Source: Georgenia thermotolerans
GTDB lineage: Bacteria; Actinomycetota; Actinomycetes; Actinomycetales; Actinomycetaceae
DNA length: 55,761 nucleotides
NCBI RefSeq assembly: GCF_009193185.1
Contig: NZ_VUKF01000030.1
Location: 1-55,761, forward strand
Direction: 5' to 3'
Of this stretch, positions 32,840-42,319 are shown piece after piece (position 1 is the first letter of the stretch; every line of letters starts with the position of its first letter). A program made the translations under genes and the position numbers. The notes beneath the pieces were generated by a model. The model was not told the origin of the DNA. It ran no database searches and was given only the letters and a program-made list of their open reading frames with translations.

Positions 32840-33616
32840 CTAGGTGCGGGTGCTGGTGGGGCGCTCGCGCCGGCCCTGCGGCGCCGCCGACGCCTCCCAC
32901 CCGCGCCGCGAGGGCCGGGCCCCGGCCCCGGCCTCCCGGGAGCGGTAGACGATGTACGGCCGGGTGGCGTAGGGCAGCGGCGCGGAGAAGGCGTGCACGA
33001 GCCGGGTGAACGGCCAGGCGAGGAACAGCAGGAACGCGGCCGTGACGTGCAGCTTGAACGGCAGCGGCACGTCGGTCATGAGCTGGGCCTGCGGCTGGAG
33101 GTAGAACAGCGAGCGCAGCCACGGCGAGATCGTCTGCCGGTAGTCGTACCCGTGCGCGCCGCCGAGCAGCTGGGTCTGCACCGTCGCCCACAGCCCCAGC
33201 AGGATGGGCAGGGCGAGCAGGACGTACATGAGCTTGTCGACCCGCGTGGTGGCCAGGAACACCGGGCCGGTGGTGCGCCGGCGGTAGATGAGGATGGCCA
33301 GGCCCACGACCGTGGCCACCCCGGCCACCGAGCCCATGTAGGTGGCGATGAAGTGGTAGGCCTCCTGCCGGAAGCCCACCGCCTCCGTCCAGGACTCGGG
33401 GATGAGCAGGCCCATGAAGTGCCCGAGCGCGACGAAGAGGATGCCGAAGTGGAACAGCGGCGAGCCCAGGCGCAGGATCGTCTTCTCGTACAGCTCCGAG
33501 GACCGCGTGGTCCAGCCGAACTTGTCGTAGCGGTAGCGCCAGATCGTGCCGACGACGAACACCGCCATCGACACGTACGGGAACACCACCCACAACAGGA
33601 TGTTGCCGGCGCTCAT
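32840..33616 (-). CDS. narI: respiratory nitrate reductase gamma subunit (cytochrome b)
   Basis: 258 aa with five TM helices. The haem-b ligands His56, His66, His190 and His208 fall at positions almost the same as in E. coli NarI (56, 66, 187, 205). It oxidises menaquinol at the membrane and passes electrons to NarH. ATG overlaps the narJ stop (ATGA). The C-terminal 35 residues are a basic Arg-rich extension. Confidence 0.96.
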   Translation of the reverse strand: MSAGNILLWVVFPYVSMAVFVVGTIWRYRYDKFGWTTRSSELYEKTILRLGSPLFHFGILFVALGHFMGLLIPESWTEAVGFRQEAYHFIATYMGSVAGVATVVGLAILIYRRRTTGPVFLATTRVDKLMYVLLALPILLGLWATVQTQLLGGAHGYDYRQTISPWLRSLFYLQPQAQLMTDVPLPFKLHVTAAFLLFLAWPFTRLVHAFSAPLPYATRPYIVYRSREAGAGARPSRRGWEASAAPQGRRERPTSTRT

Positions 33617-34311
33617 GCCCTGACCTCCGCGTGTGCGGCCCCCTGCGGGGCGAACGGTTCCAACGGTCCCAGCGCGCTGAGCCCCACCATCTCGGTGGGC
33701 GGCCCAGCGGTGATCAGCTGCAGCAGCCGGTCCTCGAGGTCGGGGCTGGGCCGGGGCAGCACCAGGCACACCGCCTCGACGACGGCGGCCCACGGGCTGC
33801 CCAGCTGGGTCAGCGCCGCCCGCAGCACCTCCAGGCCCTCGCGGTGGGCGGCGAGCAGGGCCGTGCCCAGCTCGGCGTCCCCGACGGCGAGGAACTCCAG
33901 CACGATCGGCAGGAAGTCCGGCAGCTCGGACCGCCCCACCTCCCACCCGGCGGCCCGGTAGGCCTCGACGAACCGGACCAGCGCGGTGCCGCGCCGGCGG
34001 GTATCGCCGGTGAGGAAGTACGACAGGTACATCGAGCACTTGCGCTTGGTGTCGAAGGTGTCGACGTAGGCGCGGGCGAGGTCCTGCGGGTCGGCGGCCA
34101 GGGCGTGGTCGGCGAAGGCGACCAGGCGGTCGCGCACCGGCTCGGGCAGGCGGGCGACGCCGTCGCGCACCGCGCGCACCCGGGCCGGCTGCTCGGGGCC
34201 GGGGTAGTCGAGCAGCACCGAGGCGGCCATGGCGGCCAGCGCCCGCTCGCGCTCGGTGACCCTGACCGGGCGCAGCGGGGCGAGGGCGGGCACCCGGATG
34301 ACGGCGCTCAC
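33613..34311 (-). CDS. narJ: nitrate reductase assembly chaperone
   Basis: 232 aa, GTG start overlapping the narH stop. It has the TorD/NarJ-type helical core with the NarJ hallmark LARAYVDTFDTKRKCSMYLS and YFLTGDTRRRGTALVRFVEA, then SELPDFLPIVLEFLA. NarJ holds apo-NarGH until the molybdenum cofactor is inserted; it is not part of the final enzyme. Confidence 0.95.
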   Translation of the reverse strand: MSAVIRVPALAPLRPVRVTERERALAAMAASVLLDYPGPEQPARVRAVRDGVARLPEPVRDRLVAFADHALAADPQDLARAYVDTFDTKRKCSMYLSYFLTGDTRRRGTALVRFVEAYRAAGWEVGRSELPDFLPIVLEFLAVGDAELGTALLAAHREGLEVLRAALTQLGSPWAAVVEAVCLVLPRPSPDLEDRLLQLITAGPPTEMVGLSALGPLEPFAPQGAAHAEVRA

Positions 34312-36089
34312 CGCGGCTCCTCCCCGATGGGCCGCTCGTCGCCGGTGGCGACGCCCGGCCGGCCACCGGGGTGCGGGTCCTCGCGGAACGTGCCCGGCGC
34401 GGCCTCCGCGCCGGTGGCCTCGAGGCTGGCCGGCTCGGCGGCGGTGCCCGAGCCCGGCGGGAAGAGCCCGGTGGTGCTGCCCCGGCCGTCCCAGTTGAGC
34501 AGGTTGACCCGGCCCGGGGTCGACGGCGCGTGCGGTGAGTCCGCCGTCTGCCGCGCCTTCAGGGCGTGGAAGGTCTCCACGCTGGCCGGCTCCAGCGGGC
34601 CCGACGAGGACCCGAACGGGCCGTTGCCGCCCATGCCCGGCCCGCCCTCGAAGTCCAGCGAGCAGGCCATCTCCTCCAGGCCCTGCGCCACCTCGGTGTG
34701 CGCGGTGGGGATGACGTAGCGCTCCTCGTACTTGGCGATCGCCAGGAGGCGGTACATCTCCTCGATGCCCTGGCCCGTCATGCCCACCGCCGCGGCGATC
34801 TCCTCGCGCGGGTGCTCGCCCAGGTTGAGGTCGCGCATGTACGAGCGCATCGCCGCCAGGCGCCGCAGCACCTTTTCCACCGGTGCGGTGTCCCCGGCGG
34901 TGAACAGCCCGGCGAGGTACTCCAGCGGGATGCGCATGGTCGAGATTGCCGTCAGGAGGGTCTTGTGGTCCTCGCCGTCGTTTCCCGAGGCGGCGACGAC
35001 GTCGACCACCGGGCTCAGCGGCGGGATGTACCAGACCATCGGCAGCGTCCGGTACTCCGGGTGCAGCGGCAGCGCCACCTCGTACTCGCTGATCAACCGC
35101 CAGATCGGGCTGGCCTGGGCGGCGTCGATCCAGTCGGAGGGGATGCCGTCGCGCTCGGCGGCGGCGATGACGTCGGGGTCGAAGGGGTCGAGGAAGACCG
35201 AGCGCTGCGCGGCGAGCAGCTCGTGCTCGTCCTCGACGGCGGCGGCCGCGCCGACCCGGTCGGCGTCGTAGAGGACCAGGCCGAGGTAGCGCAGCCGGCC
35301 CACGCAGGTCTCCGAGCACACGGTGGGCAGCCCGACCTCGATGCGCGGGTAGCACAGGGTGCACTTCTCGGCCTTGCCGGTCTTGTGGTTGAAGTAGACC
35401 TTCTTGTACGGGCAGCCGGTCACGCACATGCGCCAGCCGCGGCACTGCTCCTGGTCGACGAGCACGATGCCGTCCTCGGCCCGCTTGTACATCGCGCCGG
35501 AGGGGCACGAGGCCACGCACGAGGGGTTGAGGCAGTGCTCGCAGATGCGCGGCAGGTAGAACATGAAGGTCTTCTCGAACTCCATGGCCACGTGCTCGTT
35601 CATGTGCTTGAGCACCGGGTCCCCGACGGCGATCTCCTTCGACCCGCCGAGGTTGTCGTCCCAGTTCGCCGACCACTGGATCGTCGTCGGCTCGCCGGTG
35701 AGCAGGGACTTGGGCCGGGCGACGGGGGTGTGCCGGGAGTCGGCCGGGGCGGAGAGCAGCTGGTCGTACTCGTAGGTCCAGGGTTCGTAGTAGTCCTGGA
35801 GGGTGGGCATCTTGGGGTTGGAGAAGATCGTCGCGAGCTTCTTCGCCCGCCCGCCGGCCCGCAGCTTGAGCTTGCCGCGCTTCGTGCGCACCCAGCCCCC
35901 GCCCCAGCGGTCCTGGTCCTCGTACGTGCGCGGGTAGCCCAGCCCGGGGCGGGTCTCGACGTTGTTGAACCAGACGTACTCCATGCCGGTGCGGTTGGTC
36001 CACGCCTGCTTGCAGGTCACCGAGCAGGTGTGGCACCCGATGCACTTGTCCAGGTTCATCACCATGGACATCTGGGCCATGACCTTCAT
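34308..36089 (-). CDS. narH: respiratory nitrate reductase beta subunit (Fe-S)
   Basis: 593 aa. Cysteine groups: CIGCHTCSVTCKQ near the N-terminus, CEHCLNPSCVASCPSG, CRGWRMCVTGCPYKK and CTLCYPRIEVGLPTVCSETC. The CRGW tryptophan in place of Cys marks the 3Fe-4S cluster of NarH; the others hold 4Fe-4S clusters. It transfers electrons from NarI to NarG. The ATG shares a base with the narG stop. The C-terminal 90 residues, ending in a Gly/Pro-rich tail, extend past the usual NarH end. Confidence 0.97.
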   Translation of the reverse strand: MKVMAQMSMVMNLDKCIGCHTCSVTCKQAWTNRTGMEYVWFNNVETRPGLGYPRTYEDQDRWGGGWVRTKRGKLKLRAGGRAKKLATIFSNPKMPTLQDYYEPWTYEYDQLLSAPADSRHTPVARPKSLLTGEPTTIQWSANWDDNLGGSKEIAVGDPVLKHMNEHVAMEFEKTFMFYLPRICEHCLNPSCVASCPSGAMYKRAEDGIVLVDQEQCRGWRMCVTGCPYKKVYFNHKTGKAEKCTLCYPRIEVGLPTVCSETCVGRLRYLGLVLYDADRVGAAAAVEDEHELLAAQRSVFLDPFDPDVIAAAERDGIPSDWIDAAQASPIWRLISEYEVALPLHPEYRTLPMVWYIPPLSPVVDVVAASGNDGEDHKTLLTAISTMRIPLEYLAGLFTAGDTAPVEKVLRRLAAMRSYMRDLNLGEHPREEIAAAVGMTGQGIEEMYRLLAIAKYEERYVIPTAHTEVAQGLEEMACSLDFEGGPGMGGNGPFGSSSGPLEPASVETFHALKARQTADSPHAPSTPGRVNLLNWDGRGSTTGLFPPGSGTAAEPASLEATGAEAAPGTFREDPHPGGRPGVATGDERPIGEEPR

Positions 36090-39000
36090 CAGTACTGCAC
36101 CTCCTGGGAGCGGCGCCGGATGACCGTCACCTCGTCGCGCTGGTTGCCGGTCGGGCCGATGTAGTTGAACGCGTAGCTCAGCTGCGCGTACCCGCCGATG
36201 AGGTGGCTCGGCTTGAGCAGCACCCGGGTGAGGGAGTTGTGGATGCCGCCGCGCAGGCCGGAGGTCTCGGTGCGGGGGACGTCGATGACCCGGTCCTGGG
36301 CGTGGTGCATGTACACCGTGCCCTCGGGCATGCGGTGGGAGACGATCGCGCGGGCGACGACGACGCCGTTGCGGTTGTACGCCTCGATCCACTCGTTGTC
36401 CTTCACGCCGATCTTCCCGGCGTCCTGCGGCGACATCCAGATGGTCGGCCCGCCGCGGGAGAGGGAGAGCATGAGCAGGTTGTCCTGGTACTCGGAGTGG
36501 ATGGACCACTTCGAGTGCGGCGTCAGGTAGCGCACCGCGACCTGCGCGTGCTCCGAGGCCGCCGCCGCCCCGCCGCCCACGCCGGCGCCGGCCGCCGCGG
36601 CCGCGCCGGTGGCCCCGGGGACGGCGTCGCCGAAGAGGCGGTGCATGTCCAGCGGCGGACGGAACACCGGCAGGTTCTCGCCGATCTCGCTCATCCAGTC
36701 GTGGTCGAGGAAGAAGTGCTGACGCCCGGTCAGGGTGTGCCAGGGCTTGAGCCGCTCGACGTTGACGACGAAGGCGGAGTAGCGCCGTCCGCCGTGCTCG
36801 GAGCCGGACCACTCCGGGGAGGTCACCACGGGCTGTGGGCGGGACTGGGTGTCGGCGAAGGTGATGCGGGTGCCGGCGTGGTCGCGGGCCAGGTCCGCGA
36901 GCGTGGTGCCGGTGCGCTTCTCGAGGTGCTCGAAGCCCTGGGTGGCCAGGCGCCCGTTGGTGGTGCCGGACAGGGCGAGGATCATCTCGCAGGCCTTGGT
37001 GTCCTTGTCCAGCAGCGGCCGGCCGGCGGCGATCCCGGAGGCGGCCCGCCCGTTCTTCTCGCCCAGGGCCTGGACCTCCTCGGCGGGGTCGAACTTCACC
37101 CCCTTGGTCATCATCCCGAGCGTGTCCGTCAGCGGGCCCATCGCGTTGAACTTCGCCGCCAGGTTCGGGTAGTCCCGCTCGATGACGACGAGCTTGGGCA
37201 TGGTCACCCCCGGCGTCATCGGCAGCTCGTCCATGGCGGCGACCGACCCGTGCGGGGTGGTCAGCTCGTCGGGGGTGTCGTGGGCCAGCGGGACGGCGAC
37301 GACGTCGCGGTGCACCCCCAGGTGCCCGGCGCTGAGCGCGGCGACCCGGGCGGCCAGCCCCTGGAAGATGGTGAAGTCCGAGCGGGTCTGCCACGGCGGG
37401 TTGATGGCCGGGGTGAACGCGTGGATGAACGGGTGCATGTCCGTGGTGTTGAGGTCGTACTTCTCGTACCACGTGGCCGCGGGCAGGACGATGTCGGAGA
37501 ACAGGGTGGTCGACGTCATCCGGAAGTCGATGGTGGTGAGCAGGTCGAGCTTGCCCTCGGGGGCCTCCTCCCGCCAGACCATGTCCCGTGGGCGCCGCCC
37601 GGGCGGGTTCTCCACGGCCCGCACCGCGGCCTCGGTGCCGAGCAGGTGCTTGAGGAAGTACTCGTCGCCCTTGGCCGAGGAGCCCAGCAGGTTCGAGCGC
37701 CACACGGTGAGCACCCGGGGGAAGTTCTCCGGGGCGTCGGGGTCCTCGACGGCGTAGCGCAGGGTCCCGGCCTTGAGCTCGTCGACCACGTGGTCGGCGA
37801 CCTCCTTGCCCGCCTGGGCGGCCTCCTGGGTGATGAGCAGCGGGTTGCGGTTGAAGGTGGGGAAGCTCGGCGTCCAGCCGCGCCTGACCGCCTCGACGAG
37901 GGTGTCGGCCGTCGTCCGGCCCGCGAAGGCGCCCTTGGCCAGCGGGGAGGCGAGGGTGTTGGCGGGCATGCCGTCGTAGCGCCACTGGTCGGTGGCGAGG
38001 TACCAGAACGACGTCGCCGTCATCTGCCGCGGCGGGCGCTGCCAGTCCAGGGCGAAGGCGTACTGCTGGAAGCCGGTGATGGGCCGGACCTTCTCCTGGC
38101 CCACGTAGTGCGCCCAGCCGCCGCCGTTGACGCCCTGGCAGCCGGTCATCGTGGTCAGCGCGAGCATGGCCCGGTAGATGGCGTCGGCGTGGAAGTAGTG
38201 GTTGACGCCGGCGCCCATGACGATCATCGACCGCCCGCCCGAGCGCACGGCGTTGTCGGCGAACTCGCGCCCGACGCGGATGGCCGCGGCGGCGGGGACG
38301 TTCGTCAGCTCCTCCTGCCAGGCCGGGGTGCCGGGGCTGGTGGCGTCCTCGTAGCCGGTGGGCCACGTGCCGGGCAGGCCCGGGCGGGCCACGCCGTACT
38401 GGGCCAGGAGCAGGTCGTAGACGGTGGTGACCAGCCGGCCGGCCACCCGCCGCACCGGCACCCCGCGCCGGATCACCCCGGCGCCGCCGGCGTGCGCGCC
38501 GACCTCGCCGGACGCCTCGGTGGGGGGCAGGTCGAAGCGCGGCAGGTCCACCGCCACCGCCTCGCCGCCGGGCAGGTCGGCGAGCGTGAGGACGGGGTCG
38601 GTGCCGCCCAGGTCGAGGTTCCACCGCCCGGCGCCGGCCTCGCCGAAGCGGTCGCCCAGGGTGCCGTTGGGCACGACGGGCGTGCCGTCGCCGTCGAGCA
38701 GGACGGTGCGGAAGGCCGGGCTCTCGCCGTCGGCCAGGGCGGCGTGCTCGGCGTCGCCGGCGAAGTCCGCGGCGGTGAGGAACTTGCCGGGCACGTAGGC
38801 GTCGTCGCGGGCCTCGAGGCTGACGAGGAAGGGGGCGTCGGTGTAGCGCTTCATGTAGTCGAGGAAGCGCGGGGTGCGGTCGCGGACGTGGAACTCGGTC
38901 AGGATGACGTGGCCCATCGCCATGGCCAGCGCCCCGTCGGTGCCCGGGTGGACGGCGAGCCACTCGTCGGCGAACTTGGTGTTGTCGGCGTAGTCGGGGG

Positions 39001-39874
39001 AGATGCCCACGACCTTCTGCCCCCGGTAGCGGGCCTCGGTCATGAAGTGGGCGTCCGGGGTGCGGGTGACCGGGATGTTCGAGCCCCACATGATGAGGTA
39101 CCCGGCGTTGAACCAGTCGGCGGACTCCGGCACGTCGGTCTGGTCGCCGAAGACCTGCGGGGAGGCCACCGGCAGGTCGGCGTACCAGTCGTAGAAGGAC
39201 AGCATGTGGCCGCCCATGAGCGAGTAGAACCGCGACCCGGCGCCGTAGGAGACCTGCGACATGGCCGGGATCGGGGTGAAGCCGGCGAGCCGGTCGGGGC
39301 CGTACTGCTGGGTGGTGTAGACGTGGGCGGCCGCCATCATCTCCTCGACCTCGTCCCAGGTGGCGCGCACCAGGCCGCCCTTGCCGCGCGCCGCCTTGTA
39401 CCGCCGGGCCCGCTCGGGGTCCTCGACGACGTCGGCCCACGCCTCGACCGGGTCGGACAGGCGTGCCTTGGCCTCGCGGTAGAGGTTGAGCAGCGCGGCG
39501 CGCACGTACGGGTAGCGCACCCGGGTGGGGGAGTAGGTGTACCAGGAGAACGCCGCCCCGCGCGGGCAGCCCCGGGGCTCGTACTCGGGGGAGTCCGGGC
39601 CCACCGAGGGGTAGTCGGTCTGCTGGGTCTCCCAGGTGATGATCCCGTCCTTGACGTAGACCTTCCACGAGCACGAGCCCGTGCAGTTCACCCCGTGGGT
39701 CGAGCGCACGACCTTGTCGTGGCTCCACCGGTCCCGGTAGAACGTGTCGCCCTCGCGCCCGCCCTCGAGGAAGAGCTGGCGCAGGTCCGGGGAGGCCTCG
39801 CCGCGGCGCAGGAACGTGCCGAGCTTGAGCAGGGCGTCCTCGGGGGCGCTCTCCCGGGGGCTGGTGACCGTCAT
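36089..39874 (-). CDS. narG: respiratory nitrate reductase alpha subunit (Mo-bis-MGD)
   Basis: 1261 aa, the family's usual length. The N-terminal FS0 motif is HGVNCTGSCSWKVYVKDGI with His as first ligand. The molybdenum-ligand region YLIMWGSNIPVTRTPDAHFM and SPDYADNTKFADEWLAVHPG is present. No twin-arginine signal; the N-terminus (KLGTFLRRGEASPDLRQLFL) fits a cytoplasm-facing NarG. It reduces nitrate to nitrite. GGAAGGA is 5 nt before the ATG. An Ala/Gly-rich insert near residues 1085-1110 is unusual but lies on the surface side of the fold (inference). Confidence 0.97.
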   Translation of the reverse strand: MTVTSPRESAPEDALLKLGTFLRRGEASPDLRQLFLEGGREGDTFYRDRWSHDKVVRSTHGVNCTGSCSWKVYVKDGIITWETQQTDYPSVGPDSPEYEPRGCPRGAAFSWYTYSPTRVRYPYVRAALLNLYREAKARLSDPVEAWADVVEDPERARRYKAARGKGGLVRATWDEVEEMMAAAHVYTTQQYGPDRLAGFTPIPAMSQVSYGAGSRFYSLMGGHMLSFYDWYADLPVASPQVFGDQTDVPESADWFNAGYLIMWGSNIPVTRTPDAHFMTEARYRGQKVVGISPDYADNTKFADEWLAVHPGTDGALAMAMGHVILTEFHVRDRTPRFLDYMKRYTDAPFLVSLEARDDAYVPGKFLTAADFAGDAEHAALADGESPAFRTVLLDGDGTPVVPNGTLGDRFGEAGAGRWNLDLGGTDPVLTLADLPGGEAVAVDLPRFDLPPTEASGEVGAHAGGAGVIRRGVPVRRVAGRLVTTVYDLLLAQYGVARPGLPGTWPTGYEDATSPGTPAWQEELTNVPAAAAIRVGREFADNAVRSGGRSMIVMGAGVNHYFHADAIYRAMLALTTMTGCQGVNGGGWAHYVGQEKVRPITGFQQYAFALDWQRPPRQMTATSFWYLATDQWRYDGMPANTLASPLAKGAFAGRTTADTLVEAVRRGWTPSFPTFNRNPLLITQEAAQAGKEVADHVVDELKAGTLRYAVEDPDAPENFPRVLTVWRSNLLGSSAKGDEYFLKHLLGTEAAVRAVENPPGRRPRDMVWREEAPEGKLDLLTTIDFRMTSTTLFSDIVLPAATWYEKYDLNTTDMHPFIHAFTPAINPPWQTRSDFTIFQGLAARVAALSAGHLGVHRDVVAVPLAHDTPDELTTPHGSVAAMDELPMTPGVTMPKLVVIERDYPNLAAKFNAMGPLTDTLGMMTKGVKFDPAEEVQALGEKNGRAASGIAAGRPLLDKDTKACEMILALSGTTNGRLATQGFEHLEKRTGTTLADLARDHAGTRITFADTQSRPQPVVTSPEWSGSEHGGRRYSAFVVNVERLKPWHTLTGRQHFFLDHDWMSEIGENLPVFRPPLDMHRLFGDAVPGATGAAAAAGAGVGGGAAAASEHAQVAVRYLTPHSKWSIHSEYQDNLLMLSLSRGGPTIWMSPQDAGKIGVKDNEWIEAYNRNGVVVARAIVSHRMPEGTVYMHHAQDRVIDVPRTETSGLRGGIHNSLTRVLLKPSHLIGGYAQLSYAFNYIGPTGNQRDEVTVIRRRSQEVQY

Positions 39875-39949
39875 GGTGGTCCTTCCGTACGGGGGGGTCT
39901 GGCGGGTGGCGGGGGCGGGGCGCGGTGGCCGTGGTGGCCGGGCGGGCCC

Positions 39950-41206
39950 TCAGGCGCCGCGCCGGGAGGCGCGGCGCACCGGGCCCCAGGTGAAGGCGGC
40001 GACGGCGAAGGCCGAGACCGCGAGGAGGATGAAGCCGATGGTGTAGTGGCCGGTGGCGCTGTAGACGGCGCCCATGACCAGCGGCGGGAAGAACCCGCCG
40101 AGGCCGCCGGCGGCGCCGACGATGCCGGTGACCGAGCCGACCTTGTCCGCCGGGGCCACCTTGGCCACCAGCGCGAAGCACGCGCCCGACGCCGCGCCCA
40201 GGGTGGCGGCGAGCACGAGGAAGGCGACCGTCCCGGCCGGCAGCAGCTGGAGCCGGAGCGCGGCGAGGACCGCCGCGGCGCCGGCGACGGTGAAGCACAG
40301 GGTGAGCACCGGCACCGGGTGCCAGCGGTCCGAGAGCCACCCGCCGACCGGGCGGGCGACCACGGCGAGGACGACGAACCCGGCGGTGCGCAGCGAGGCG
40401 TCGCCGCGGGTCAGACCGAAGTCGGTGGTGAGGTAGGTGGGCAGGTACACGCTGAACGCGACGAACCCGCCGAAGCCCAGGGCGTAGATGAGGGCGAGCT
40501 GGCCGGTGGCCGGGATCTTCACCGTGGCCCACGTGCGGGCGGCGAGGGAGCCGGTGGGAGCGGCGCGGCCCGCGGCGTCGCGCAGCACGGTCCAGGCGAC
40601 GACGGCGTAGAGCGCCAGCAGCACGGCGACGAGGATGAACGGGGCGGGGCGGCCGAACTGCTCGGCGATCGCCACGGTGGTGAAGGCGGCGACCGCGGTG
40701 CCCGCGGTGCCCATGCCGAAGATGCCCAGCGCGGTGCCGCGCCGCGCCGGGGCGAACCAGGCGTTGACGAACGGGACGCCGACGGCGAAGGCGGTGCCGC
40801 CGACCCCGAGGAAGAACCCGCCGACGACGAGCATGGCGAAGTTGCTGGCCACGAGGCCGACGAAGAGCACCGGGAGGATCGTCACCAGGCTCACGACCGG
40901 GAACATGACCCGGGCGCCGTAGCGGTCGGTGAGCGCGCCGATCGGGATGCGGCCGAGGGAGCCGACGATGACCGGCACGGCGACGGCCACCGAGAGCTCG
41001 ACCGGCGTGAGCGCGAGCTCCTCGCGGTAGGTCGGCCCCAGGGGGCCGATGAGCGACCACGCCCAGAAGTTGAGGAGGAAGCCCAGGGTGGCCAGCGTCA
41101 GCATGAGGCCGGGCCGGCCCTGGGCCGTGGGGGCGCCGGTCGGGGCGGCGGCCCCCGCCGTCCCGGGCCGTGCGCCCGGGACGCCGCCCGGCTGCCCGGC
41201 GCTCAC
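39950..41206 (-). CDS. narK: nitrate/nitrite transporter (MFS, NarK family)
   Basis: 418 aa, GTG start, 12 TM helices. NarK hallmarks: LNFWAWSLIGPLGPTYREEL in the first loop, LGRIPIGALTDRYGARVMFP, and the nitrate-signature-like GVGGTAFAVGVPFVNAWFAP with GTALGIFGMGTAGTAVAAF. It imports nitrate or exports nitrite for the reductase encoded next. There are 75 nt between it and narG. It is the first gene after a long upstream region, so the main promoter is expected beyond 41206. Confidence 0.93.
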   Translation of the reverse strand: MSAGQPGGVPGARPGTAGAAAPTGAPTAQGRPGLMLTLATLGFLLNFWAWSLIGPLGPTYREELALTPVELSVAVAVPVIVGSLGRIPIGALTDRYGARVMFPVVSLVTILPVLFVGLVASNFAMLVVGGFFLGVGGTAFAVGVPFVNAWFAPARRGTALGIFGMGTAGTAVAAFTTVAIAEQFGRPAPFILVAVLLALYAVVAWTVLRDAAGRAAPTGSLAARTWATVKIPATGQLALIYALGFGGFVAFSVYLPTYLTTDFGLTRGDASLRTAGFVVLAVVARPVGGWLSDRWHPVPVLTLCFTVAGAAAVLAALRLQLLPAGTVAFLVLAATLGAASGACFALVAKVAPADKVGSVTGIVGAAGGLGGFFPPLVMGAVYSATGHYTIGFILLAVSAFAVAAFTWGPVRRASRRGA

Positions 41207-41498
41207 GATGCCGCCCCCGCGGCGGTGTGGGGGTGGTGTCTGGTGGCGGTGACGACGGGCATCGAGTGCTCCCTGGTCGGTCAGACAAATCGCGCGACCC
41301 GGAGGCCGTGGCCGTCATTATGCACGGCCTCGCCCGTTGTTTCGACCAGGGGGTGGTCCCAATTCTCGGGATCCTCTCGATTACGTGACAGCCTCCTTTC
41401 GTTGAACGTTTAAATGCGGGTTTGTCTCGGATTTCTTTCCTGCTTCTCCCGTTCTCACCGGGGCCGGGGAGGGGGTGCTGCGGCGGCGCGCAAGGGAT

Positions 41499-41513
41499 CG
41501 TCAACCGTTGACG
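41499..41513. promoter_or_regulatory. candidate operator upstream of narK
   Basis: CGTCAACCGTTGACG is a perfect 7-1-7 dyad in the AT-richer region. No protein can be assigned to it, and it lies about 290 nt from narK. Confidence 0.35.
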
Positions 41514-41707
41514 TGACGCCCATCTCGCTTCGAGGTGCGGCCGGTGCGAGCCTGTGGGAACATGCCGCTTTGCGGATTGTTTGCGTCCGCCAGTCGTGCC
41601 TGCCCGGCGTTTGGCCGAGGCTGCGGCACCGGCGTTGTCGGTGAGGGCGGCCGCGGCATTCTTCTGCCCCGTGCGAGAACGTCGACACGTGGCACCGGCT
41701 CCAATTT

Positions 41708-41724
41708 CCCGGAATTCTTCCGGG
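41708..41724 (-). terminator. short hairpin after the four-helix membrane gene
   Basis: CCCGGAA and TTCCGGG flank TTC, 10 nt past the stop at 41734. It is too short for a confident call and has no T-tract. Confidence 0.35.
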
Positions 41725-41733
41725 CCGCCGGGC

Positions 41734-42156
41734 TCAGGCCGTCGGGAGCGGTGCGACCCGTAGACGGTCGGCTCGACGCGCGAGAAGCAGCAGGAGGAGC
41801 AGGACGGCGTCGACGATCAGGAAGAGGCCGCTCTCCGGCTCGTCGTAGGCGATCACCTTCACCACCGTCACCACGGACACGATCGGGAACGCGAGGAGGC
41901 CGAGAGCGATCCGTCGGGGCGCGGGCAGCCCTGGCAGGAGGGCCACCCCGAGCTTGACGAGCGGGGCGGCGATCAGGAGGGCCACCACCGGGATGTCGAG
42001 CCAAGGCCCCACCCAGACGGACTCCTCGGGGGCGATGAGGGTGAAGAAGGCGACGCCGGCCAGTCCGAGTGCGCCGTGCACGCCGGCCACCACGCGCGCG
42101 ATGGTGAGCGCGGTGTTTCGCGTGGTCGTGGTCGAGGTGGTCGTAGCTGTGGTCAT
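41734..42156 (-). CDS. hypothetical four-helix membrane protein
   Basis: 140 aa. A Thr-rich N-terminal segment (MTTATTTSTTTTRN) is followed by four TM helices: VVAGVHGALGLAGVAFFTLI, DIPVVALLIAAPLVKLGVAL, RIALGLLAFPIVSVVTVVKV and LFLIVDAVLLLLLLLA. AGGAG is 4 nt before the ATG. No family recognised. Divergent from the histidine kinase gene, so it may be a target of that system. Confidence 0.7.
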   Translation of the reverse strand: MTTATTTSTTTTRNTALTIARVVAGVHGALGLAGVAFFTLIAPEESVWVGPWLDIPVVALLIAAPLVKLGVALLPGLPAPRRIALGLLAFPIVSVVTVVKVIAYDEPESGLFLIVDAVLLLLLLLARRADRLRVAPLPTA

Positions 42157-42319
42157 GGTGCTCCTGTCGTGGGGGTCGCCGTCCGGTCCCGGCGACGCGG
42201 GGTCGAGCGGTCGTGACGCTAGGACGGCACGGACCCCGCCCGCATCGCGCCGAGGGCTGGATGTCGGCTCAGCCCCAGGGTTGAGGACGTGGGGCTCCGG
42301 TAAGCCCTACCCTCGCGAC

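Larger units (their letters stand above)
41207..41733. other. long non-coding region upstream of narK
   Basis: 527 nt, clearly AT-richer than the flanks, with no gene I can support. It should carry the narK-narGHJI promoter. It holds the dyad CGTCAAC-C-GTTGACG (41499-41513) and a CCCGGAA-TTC-TTCCGGG-like hairpin (41708-41724). I found no FNR-type TTGAT-N4-ATCAA site. Confidence 0.55.

Noticed and set aside
36203-41413. A 1736-codon plus-strand open frame antisense to narG and narK
   Set aside because: Val/Gly/Ala/Arg-rich composition without any domain; a GC-bias shadow of conserved genes on the other strand.
41207-41420. FNR- or NarL-type site in the narK upstream region
   Set aside because: No TTGAT-N4-ATCAA-like or convincing heptamer pair could be seen by reading; not claimed.
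34308-41504. A continuous 2398-codon minus-strand open frame across narH, narG and narK
   Set aside because: It is in frame with narH only; over narG and narK it reads an off-frame Arg/Pro-rich shadow. The NarG and NarK motifs are in other frames, and the real genes meet at a TGATG junction.
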